NCBI GenBank assembly: GCA_964436465.1
Contig: CAYTCV010000046.1
Coordinates: 1-14,924 of the forward strand
Source of the DNA: RBG-13-66-14 sp964436465
GTDB lineage: Bacteria > RBG-13-66-14
Length of the DNA: 14,924 bases
Direction of reading: 5' to 3'
The notes under the pieces are model-generated. The model was not told the origin of the DNA. It worked only from the letters and a program-made list of their open reading frames with translations, and did no database searches. A program made the position numbers and the translations under genes. Of this stretch, positions 1 to 6,200 are shown piece by piece (within the stretch, counting starts at the first letter, position 1; each line of letters begins with the position of its first letter).

Positions 1-8
1 ACCCCCAT

Positions 9-111
9 CCCCTCTCCCACAGGGAGAGGGGGGCCGCGGGCGACCGTGGACGGTCGCCCCTACGGGCAATCGCGTGTTTTTAAATGTAGGGCGGGGACTT
101 TAATCCCCGCC
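9..111. repeat. cluster of three perfect stem-loops downstream of pyrB
   Basis: Three consecutive perfect inverted repeats are visible: 9-18 pairing with 22-31 (10 bp, loop of 3), 38-47 with 50-59 (10 bp, 2 unpaired bases) and 90-97 with 104-111 (8 bp, loop of 6). They fill most of the gap after the pyrB stop codon. None is followed directly by a good T-run on either strand, although the third is followed on the minus strand by a weakly T-rich stretch, so it may help end pyrB transcription. Similar hairpin-rich boilerplate is often dispersed between genes in GC-rich uncultured bacteria; that this is such a family is inference. I see no gene in 1-149. Confidence 0.6.
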
Positions 112-149
112 GGATTCATTGAAGGAAACCCTCACCCCGACCGCGGCCT

Positions 150-1277
150 TCAATACAGCGTGAGCTGGTCGCGGACCCGGTCGCAGTACCGGCAGGCCAA
201 CTTCCCCGGCTCAAATTCGTAGAACTCGGGTTTAGCGTTGTCGTCGAAATGGGTGATGCAGCGCCGGTTGGAACAGGTGCCCTCGAACACCGTCGGGACG
301 CGCCAGTTTACACCCCGCGGACCAATCAGGCGGGAGTGGCCCATGAGCACCAAAACGAGCGCCATCCGGGCCGGCACGCCGTTGAAGGCCTGCTCGAAGT
401 AACGCGCCCGGGGGTCCGAGTCCACCTCGACGGCAATCTCGTCGAGGCGTGGGAGGGGGTGCATGACAATCATCTCCGCCGGCGACCGGTCCAGAATCCG
501 CTGGTCCAGCCGGTACACGTGCGCCACCCGCCCAAAAACCTCGGGGTCCTCGAAGCGCTCCCGCTGGATGCGCGTCATGTAGAGGACGTGGACGTCGTCC
601 AGTCCGCCGGCCAGCTCCCGGCGCTGCTCGACGGTCCCGCCGTAGCGCGACGCGAGGTGATGGAGGACGTGCGGCGGCAGCTCCAGCTCCTCGGGGCAAA
701 TCGCCACGCACTGCGAGCCGAAAGCGGCCAGGGCCACCGCCAGGGAGTGGGTGGTGCGACCGTAGAGGAGGTCGCCGCAGAGGGCGACCTTCAGGCCGCT
801 GAGTGTGCCGAACTCCTTGTAGATGGTGTACAGGTCCAACAGGGTCTGGCTCGGGTGGAGGTGCCCGCCGTCGCCGCCGTTGAGGACCGGAACGGGCGAG
901 AATTTCCCCGCCAGATAGGCCGCGCCGTCCTTGGGATGGCGCATGACGATGCAGTCCGCATAATGGGCGCTCATGCGGATGGTATCGGCCAGCGACTCGC
1001 CCTTGGCCACGGAGCTGGTGGACGCCTCGGCGAAACCGACCACCGACCCCCCAAGGCGTATCATGGCCGTCTCGAAGGAGAGGCGGGTGCGGGTGGAGGG
1101 CTCCCAGAACAGGGAGGCCATGACGCGATAGGGCAGCAGGGGCGTGATGGGCGAACCGCCCTGGGTGGCCTTCTCGTACCGGACCCGGGCCTCCATCTCC
1201 CCGGCGAGCTCCAGAAGCTGGAGGACCTCCTCGGGGGTGAACTCCTCGAGGTCGATAAAATGGCGCAGGCGCGGCAT
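150..1277 (-). CDS. pyrB: aspartate carbamoyltransferase with C-terminal PyrI-like zinc domain
   Basis: This cytosolic enzyme makes N-carbamoyl-L-aspartate from carbamoyl phosphate and aspartate, the committed step of pyrimidine synthesis. The 375-aa protein has the carbamoyl-phosphate motif STRTR (residues 61-65), HPSQTLLD in the middle, and HPLPR near the end of the catalytic part. After the catalytic part comes a short tail with C335-x4-C340 and C362-x2-C365, which matches the four-cysteine zinc site of the separate regulatory chain PyrI. The nucleotide-binding half of PyrI is absent. The start at 1277 is preferred over the in-frame start at 1325: GGGAGGA lies just upstream (1281-1287), and the upstream start would fall inside the promoter spacer. 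It is monocistronic as far as seen, separated from the upstream regulator by a terminator. The enzyme assignment is firm; the role of the zinc tail is inferred. Confidence 0.96.
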   Translation of the reverse strand: MPRLRHFIDLEEFTPEEVLQLLELAGEMEARVRYEKATQGGSPITPLLPYRVMASLFWEPSTRTRLSFETAMIRLGGSVVGFAEASTSSVAKGESLADTIRMSAHYADCIVMRHPKDGAAYLAGKFSPVPVLNGGDGGHLHPSQTLLDLYTIYKEFGTLSGLKVALCGDLLYGRTTHSLAVALAAFGSQCVAICPEELELPPHVLHHLASRYGGTVEQRRELAGGLDDVHVLYMTRIQRERFEDPEVFGRVAHVYRLDQRILDRSPAEMIVMHPLPRLDEIAVEVDSDPRARYFEQAFNGVPARMALVLVLMGHSRLIGPRGVNWRVPTVFEGTCSNRRCITHFDDNAKPEFYEFEPGKLACRYCDRVRDQLTLY

Positions 1278-1313
1278 ATCTCCTCCCACGGCCCGGGGCC
1301 CGTAATTTGGGTC

Positions 1314-1342
1314 ATGGTACGGCAACCCCCCGGCAAAGTCAA
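1314..1342 (-). promoter_or_regulatory. sigma-70 type promoter of pyrB
   Basis: Read on the minus strand, TTGACT (1342-1337) is followed after exactly 17 bases by TACCAT (1319-1314). This gives a start site near 1307 and a leader of about 30 nt ending in the GGGAGGA ribosome site. The -35 box matches 5 of 6 bases and the -10 box 4 of 6. It lies between the terminator of the upstream gene and pyrB, where a promoter is expected. Confidence 0.65.
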
Positions 1343-1359
1343 GGCGGGGGAAGGCGTGG

Positions 1360-1382
1360 AAAAACGGGGCCTCGAGCCCCGT
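1360..1382 (-). terminator. intrinsic terminator of the PATAN response regulator
   Basis: On the minus strand a perfect 7-bp stem (ACGGGGC/GCCCCGT, 1382-1376 with 1370-1364) with a 5-base loop runs into TTTTT at 1364-1360. It starts about 20 nt after the stop codon of the response regulator at 1404 and so separates that gene from pyrB. Confidence 0.8.
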
Positions 1383-1403
1383 CCGCGTGGAAAACCGTGC
1401 CGC

Positions 1404-2381
1404 TCATTCCTCCGACCGGACCGCCCCAGCCGGGCGGGGAAGCGGCAGGAAGAAGCCCCGCAGTTCGCCGTCGGGGGAATAGACGGCGACACCGTCGGTT
1501 CCGCAGAGCCCGTCGATTCTTTGCAATAGTGTGTTCAGCCCTAGCATCGCGCCGTCCTCCAGGACAATCCGGGGGACGTTATCGTCGTCTCCGGGTATAT
1601 CCTCCTTTTGCAGTTCGCTGTCCGGCGCCGCGGGCGCGTCGGGCTCGGCCTCGCAGAGGGATTTGTCCAGGGCGTCGAATCCCGACGCCGTGCGGCTTTT
1701 ATCCCGGTTCTTCTCATCGGCCAGACGGGCGGCCTCCAGCATGAGCTCCATGAGCGGGGTGGATATCCGCGGCCGGCACCGGCTCCGCTGTGTGCAAATC
1801 CGGATGTAAACCTCCTGCCAACCGAGGATTTCGAGCGCCGCCTCCCGGGAGGACAGGCGACCCAGCTCCGCGTCCAGCAGACGGCCCTCGGTGAAGCACA
1901 GAACACCCCGGTCGCCGCCGAAGGACCGGCAGACCTCCACTCGGCAGCTCTTCCGTTCCAACTCCATCATCTGGACGAAACCGGGGAGGCTCGCCCCCCG
2001 AAGCTGACCCTGCTCACCCCAATGCCCCACCGTCTTGACGATTAACCGGTGGAGATGGTCGATGTCGATGGGCTTCTCCACGTACTCGATGGAGTAGGCG
2101 TCGAAGGTCCGTTCGAGCTCGAAGTTGCCGTGGGCGGTCATCACGATGCAGGGAATTTCCGGATTCTCGTCGAGGACGCGGGTGATGAGCCCGTACCCAT
2201 CGAGGTGGGGCATCCGGAGGTCCGTGACCAGGGTGACGACCTTGTTTTTCTCCAGAACGCGCAGGGCCTCCTCGCCGTCGCCGGCGGAGAGGTAGCCGAT
2301 TCCGTCGTCGTACTGCTCCAGGCCGTCCTTCAGGGATTCCAGGAAGGCCGAATCGTCGTCAACTAAAAGGACCTTTTTCAT
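1404..2381 (-). CDS. response regulator: receiver plus PATAN (DUF4388) domain
   Basis: This is a 325-aa cytosolic signalling protein without a DNA-binding domain. Residues 1-120 are a complete receiver: acidic triplet D8-D9-D10, phosphorylation site D54, T82 and K103. Residues about 128-205 fit the PATAN/DUF4388 fold, with the pattern GVLCFTEGRLLDAELG followed by an EAALEILGW-type helix. A charged linker follows. The last 45 residues (LNTLLQRIDGL..GVAVYSPDGEL) faintly resemble the start of a Roadblock/LC7 (MglB-like) domain, but are too short to be one. PATAN regulators usually act through protein contacts. The start at 2381 has GAGGAG at 2390-2386. The in-frame upstream start at 2420 is excluded because its extra 13 codons coincide with a sigma-54 promoter and the ribosome site. 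The gene is divergent from the kinase cluster, so a partner kinase there is plausible but unproven. Confidence 0.88.
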   Translation of the reverse strand: MKKVLLVDDDSAFLESLKDGLEQYDDGIGYLSAGDGEEALRVLEKNKVVTLVTDLRMPHLDGYGLITRVLDENPEIPCIVMTAHGNFELERTFDAYSIEYVEKPIDIDHLHRLIVKTVGHWGEQGQLRGASLPGFVQMMELERKSCRVEVCRSFGGDRGVLCFTEGRLLDAELGRLSSREAALEILGWQEVYIRICTQRSRCRPRISTPLMELMLEAARLADEKNRDKSRTASGFDALDKSLCEAEPDAPAAPDSELQKEDIPGDDDNVPRIVLEDGAMLGLNTLLQRIDGLCGTDGVAVYSPDGELRGFFLPLPRPAGAVRSEE

Positions 2382-2401
2382 TATTCTCCTCACCGGTGAA
2401 T

Positions 2402-2420
2402 AAAGCAATTGTCGTACCAA
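2402..2420 (-). promoter_or_regulatory. sigma-54 (-24/-12) promoter of the PATAN regulator
   Basis: The minus strand reads TTGGTACG-N4-TTGCTTT, with GG (2418-2417) and GC (2406-2405) separated by exactly 10 bases. It differs from the TTGGCACG-N4-TTGCT consensus at one core base (C to T). The predicted start is near 2393, giving a 12-nt leader that is essentially only the ribosome site GAGGAG before the ATG at 2381. Confidence 0.7.
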
Positions 2421-2577
2421 CGGCGTGGAAGCCGCATGACGTTGAATGTCAATCGTTTAACGAGTGCTTAGTGGTAAATATTCCCCATTTACGGTCAAAG
2501 TGCTCCAGCAAGCTAAGGCGCCGCCCCAATTTGGCGTAGTTTTGCCGTAAGTTATCAACGCCAATTTAATATTTTAA

Positions 2578-2590
2578 AATCAATTATTCA
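2578..2590 (+). promoter_or_regulatory. possible IHF-type bending site
   Basis: AATCAATTATTCA matches the IHF consensus WATCAA-N4-TTR with one mismatch and follows an A/T-rich tract (2561-2580). It lies between the candidate enhancer and the minus-strand sigma-54 promoter, where a DNA bend would help looping. The motif is short and the region AT-rich, so the match could be chance. Confidence 0.25.
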
Positions 2591-2596
2591 TATTTA

Positions 2597-2624
2597 ACCG
2601 TTTCATAATGACCGTTTCATTATG
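2597..2624. promoter_or_regulatory. candidate activator-binding dyad / tandem repeat
   Basis: Two 14-bp units, ACCGTTTCATAATG (2597-2610) and ACCGTTTCATTATG (2611-2624), sit in tandem with one mismatch. The same bases form an inverted repeat, CATAATG-N7-CATTATG (2604-2624). The centre is about 110 bp upstream of the plus-strand sigma-54 start and about 220 bp upstream of the minus-strand one, a distance typical of NtrC-family enhancer sites. Binding by the cluster's own activator is inferred from position and symmetry only. Confidence 0.45.
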
Positions 2625-2697
2625 ACTCACTTCTCGCGGGCAATCCGGACCCGACACGGCATAACGGCCCCCGATGCGGTTCTCATGGCGCTTCAAA

Positions 2698-2717
2698 ATG
2701 GCACGCTTGTTGCTTTT
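2698..2717 (+). promoter_or_regulatory. sigma-54 (-24/-12) promoter of the kinase cluster
   Basis: TGGCACG-N4-TTGCT (2699-2714) is an exact match to the core sigma-54 consensus; GG (2700-2701) and GC (2712-2713) are 10 bases apart. The predicted start is near 2725. It faces the plus-strand cluster, whose last gene is a sigma-54 activator. The leader to the first ORF would be about 161 nt. Confidence 0.82.
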
Positions 2718-2753
2718 GATTAATAACGACCGTGGGGAAGCCCCTGCACGACA

Positions 2754-2830
2754 CTCCCGACAGGGAGAAACCGAGGAAAACCCCGCCTTTTTAACAAATG
2801 TCGGGAAGGACAACAGTCGGCGACTCCCTG
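2754..2830 (+). promoter_or_regulatory. structured leader with competing hairpins
   Basis: Downstream of the sigma-54 start, CTCCC-GACA-GGGAG (2754-2767) can form a small hairpin. It overlaps CCCGACA (2756-2762), which can instead pair with TGTCGGG (2799-2805). CAGGGAG (2761-2767) can also pair with CTCCCTG (2824-2830). These pairings exclude one another, so the leader could switch fold. A 5-T run follows a GC-rich stretch at 2788-2792. No known riboswitch is recognised. Confidence 0.3.
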
Positions 2831-2885
2831 ACCTGTTGAATTGAAAATCTAACGTTCCATTCCACCAAATTCCTGCGAGGTAATA

Positions 2886-3071
2886 ATGCCGACCATAACG
2901 TACGAAGCGGCCCGGAACCGTGAAAACGTAGACTTCGACCCGCGCACCCGCGGGGAGACGGAGAACTCCGGAACGCTCACCAAAGCCGTCCGGGACGTAA
3001 ACGAGGCCATCCGACTGGTCAAGACGAACATGAAACGTTTCGTCTCCCGGGCGGCCGAGATACAGCTCTGA
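2886..3071 (+). CDS. small hypothetical protein, first ORF after the sigma-54 promoter
   Basis: This is a 61-aa charged, soluble protein with no signal peptide or membrane segment. The ATG follows GCGAGG with a 5-base spacer. Third codon positions are strongly G/C, as in the neighbouring genes, and the overlapping minus-strand frame shows a weaker bias, so this strand is the better candidate. The N-terminal half is rich in polar and charged residues (MPTITYEAARNRENVDFDP), and residues about 29-60 look like one amphipathic helix (LTKAVRDVNEAIRLV...). I recognise no family. If the sigma-54 promoter at 2699 is used, this is the first translated product of the kinase-regulator transcript. No terminator separates it from the next gene. 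Confidence 0.5.
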   Translation: MPTITYEAARNRENVDFDPRTRGETENSGTLTKAVRDVNEAIRLVKTNMKRFVSRAAEIQL

Positions 3072-3097
3072 TAACCAATCATCCCAGTTAATGCCCC

Positions 3098-3114
3098 CCG
3101 GTACCCCGTACCGG
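3098..3114 (+). repeat. hairpin after the 61-aa ORF
   Basis: CCGGTAC-CCC-GTACCGG is a perfect 7-bp stem 27 nt after the stop codon at 3071. It is not followed by T residues on the plus strand (a run of A follows at 3122-3127), so it is not an intrinsic terminator. It may be an mRNA processing or stability element. The rest of 3072-3280 holds no gene that I can support. Confidence 0.4.
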
Positions 3115-3210
3115 CGGAGCCGAAAAAATAGATGATTCACCTTGAATAGCTCACCTCGCTGACGAAATCCACCATTTGAACGAGGAGCATGTGCCGCCCG
3201 CATTCAGGTG

Positions 3211-3224
3211 AGGACCAGGGTCCT
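3211..3224. promoter_or_regulatory. dyad upstream of the nine-PAS kinase
   Basis: AGGACC-AG-GGTCCT is a perfect 6-bp inverted repeat about 57 bp before the kinase ATG. It could be an operator or an RNA hairpin. No convincing -10/-35 pair surrounds it. Confidence 0.25.
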
Positions 3225-3280
3225 TGCCTTACTATTTGATACGGGCAGCGCAGCTTTATCTCCATCCACGGAGACCGATA

Positions 3281-6200
3281 ATGGCAAGGGTCCTCCTCGC
3301 ATCCGGCGACGGGAAGCTGGCCGACGAGCTGAAAGGGCTTGTGGAGGAATTCGGGCATGCGTTCGCCGGCGTCATCCCGGCGGACGGCTCTCTCCTGGAG
3401 TCCACCTTGAGCCGGGGCGCCGAGGTCCTGCTCTACGACGCCGCGGGAAGCAACGGCTCCGGTCCCGTCGTTATCCCGGGCGTCCCGGTTCTTACTTTAC
3501 TCGACGAGGGCGTGAAGAAGGACTCCGGCCACCCCAGCCCTTATCGGTTGGTGAGGCCGCTGGACCGGATGGAGTTGAAGTACAAGCTGGAGTGCGCCGC
3601 CTACGACGGCATAGAAGCGACGGGGATTCCACCTTCTCTGAGCCGGGACGGGGAGACCAACCTCTCGGAGGACTGGTTCCGCACGCTCTACGAGTATGCC
3701 CCGGACGCCTACTACATCATGGACCTTTCGGGCATCTTCGTGGACGGCAACATCGCCTGCGAGGATTTGACCGGGTACAAAAGGACGGAACTCGTCGGCC
3801 GGAACTTCATCCAGGCGAAGCTGCTCTCCCTCGGTCAAATCCCCAAGGCCGTCCAACTGTACCGGCAGAACAAGAAAGGTAAAAGCACCGGTCCCGATGA
3901 ATTTATATTCAACCGGAAATCGGGCAAGCGGGTCCCGATAGAGATACGAACCTATCCCATTCGAACCGGCGGCAGAGACCTGGTCCTCGGAATCGCCCGG
4001 GACATCTCCCAGCGCAGGCAGGCCGAGGAGAGTCTCCAGGCCAGCGAGACGCGTTTCCGTTCCATGTTCGAGCTCTCCCCCGAGTCCATCACCCTCCTCG
4101 ACCGGTCGGGGAGGGTCGTCACCACCAACTCGAAGATTGAAGATTGGCTGGGCTTCGACCGGGAAGAGATAATCGGCAAGAAACTTTCCGACCTGCCCAT
4201 ACTGACGAAAATGGGGCTCCTGAAAGTCCTTCAGCAGTTCCCCAAACGGATTAAAGGGCTGGATATCCCGCCCTACGATGTCGAGTTCCTCCGCAAAGAC
4301 GGCCGCAGCTTTTTCGGTCGGATAACCGCCAACCCCATCCGGGACGAAAAGGGGGAGGTATCCTCCGTCCTGGTCCTGATTTCCAACGTCACCGCCGAGC
4401 GGCGGGCCGAGGAGGAGCTGCGTTCCTCCCGCGACCTGTTGGACCGTATCCTCAACGGGATGCACGACGCCGTGGTCGTCATCGGTCCCGACCTCCGGAT
4501 ACGCGAGGTCAACGACAGCTTTCTCCGCACCTACGGCGGCACCCGGGAAGAAACCCTGGGAAAAACCTGCCACGAGGCGACCCACGGACGGAATAATCCC
4601 TGCCCGGAGGGCCGTCCCCTGGAGAATGTGCTCAAAACGGGGAAGTTTAAGACCTTCGAGTACGTGTACACGAACGCCGAGGGAAAGGAGGTGTCCATCG
4701 AGATTTCCCTCTTCCCCCTGAAAAATCCCGAGGGGAAGGTTGAGGGCGTTGTTGAGATGGAGCACGACATTACCGAGCAGAAGCGCATCGCGGAAGCCCT
4801 GCGCGGGGAGAGGGACCGGGCGCAGACCTACCTCGACATCGCCGGGACAATCATCCTGGCCCTCGACACCCGGGGGACGGTGACGCTCATCAATCAGAAG
4901 GGGAGCGAGGTTTTGGGGCGCCCGGAGGAGGAGATTGCAGGGAAAAACTGGCTGGAGAACTTCATCCCCGGGTGGACGCGCGAACGGGTGGAGTACACTT
5001 TCAAGCGGCTCCTGGCCGGGGAGGTCGACCCGCTCCGGTACATGGAGAACTACATCCTGACCAGTGACGGAAAAATGCGGCTCATCGCCTGGAACAACAC
5101 CGTCCTGACCGACGAGGTCGGAAACATCACGGGCACCCTCTCCTCCGGGGAGGACATCACCGACCGCCGGCTGGCCGAAACGGCGCTCCGGGAGAGTGAG
5201 GAGAGGTTCCGCAATTTCTTCGAGAACGAGCCGGAATACTGCTACATGGTATCGCCGGAGGGCGTTGTCCTGGACGTCAACGGAGCTGCGCTCTCAACCC
5301 TGGGCTACGGGAAAGGGGAGTTGGTAGGCGCGCCGATTAGACACATCTACGCCTCTGAATCCCAAAAAAAGATGGAGAAGATCCTCACACAATGGAAAGA
5401 TACAGGAAGGGTCCAGAACGAGGAAATGACCATTCAGACCAAGGACGGCCAAAAAAGGTACGTCTTGTTGAGCGCCACGGGAGTTTTTGACCGGGATGGT
5501 AAACCCCTCCACTCGATTTCAGTTCAACGAGACATCACCGAGCGCAAGCGTGTGGAGGGTCAGCTTAGGTCACTTTCATCTGTGGTTGAGCAGTCAATAG
5601 AAGGGATGGCAATTGCTGACTTAGACGGGAATCTCATCTTTGTTAACAATGCATGGTGCAAAATGCACGGCTACCAGAGCGCCAGGGAGCTTCTTGGCAA
5701 GAACCTTACCACTTTTCACAATAACGAACAGCTTGAGAATGATGTCAAACCATTTAACGAAAAAGTCAAGAAATTTAGCGCTTACAGCGGGGAAGTCGGG
5801 CATATAACCAGGGACGGAAAACCATTCATGACTTTTATGACAACGACCCTGTTGAAGAACGAGCAGGGTAAACCATATGCATTGGCCGGAATTGCCATGG
5901 ACATTACCGAGCGCAAGCGGGCCGAAACGGCGCTCCGGGAGAGTGAGGAAAAGTACCGCAACCTGGTGGAGCGGGCCAACGACGGCATCGTTATCGTCCA
6001 GGACGAGGTCTTGAAGTACGTGAATCCGCGGATGAAAGAACTGTTGGAATATACCGAGGAGGAAATGCTCAACACTCCATTTTCGGATTACCTCGAGGCC
6101 CCGGAACGCGAGAAGATATTGAGCCGATACAAGAGCCGGTTGGCGGGTGACGACGTGCCGCCTATTTATGAGACGGCCCTGAAGCATAAAAACGGTAGCA

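Noticed and set aside
249..1529. 426-codon plus-strand open frame over pyrB
   Set aside because: It is antisense to a clear PyrB with all catalytic motifs; long antisense frames are expected in GC-rich genes.
2447..2452. Perfect TTGACA on the minus strand upstream of the PATAN regulator
   Set aside because: No acceptable -10 box occurs 16-18 bases downstream, and a well-spaced sigma-54 element lies closer to the gene. It is also part of a 15-bp imperfect dyad (2437-2451), which I could not assign a role.
2580..3203. 207-codon open frame on the minus strand across the regulatory region
   Set aside because: It has no ribosome site at its start, runs antisense through the consensus sigma-54 promoter and the leader hairpins, and has weaker third-position G/C bias than the plus-strand 61-aa frame. 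It cannot be fully excluded.
3212..3227. Possible third sigma-54 element before the nine-PAS kinase
   Set aside because: TTGC is present at 3224-3227, but the nearest GG is 12 rather than 10 bases away and no TGGCAC box exists.
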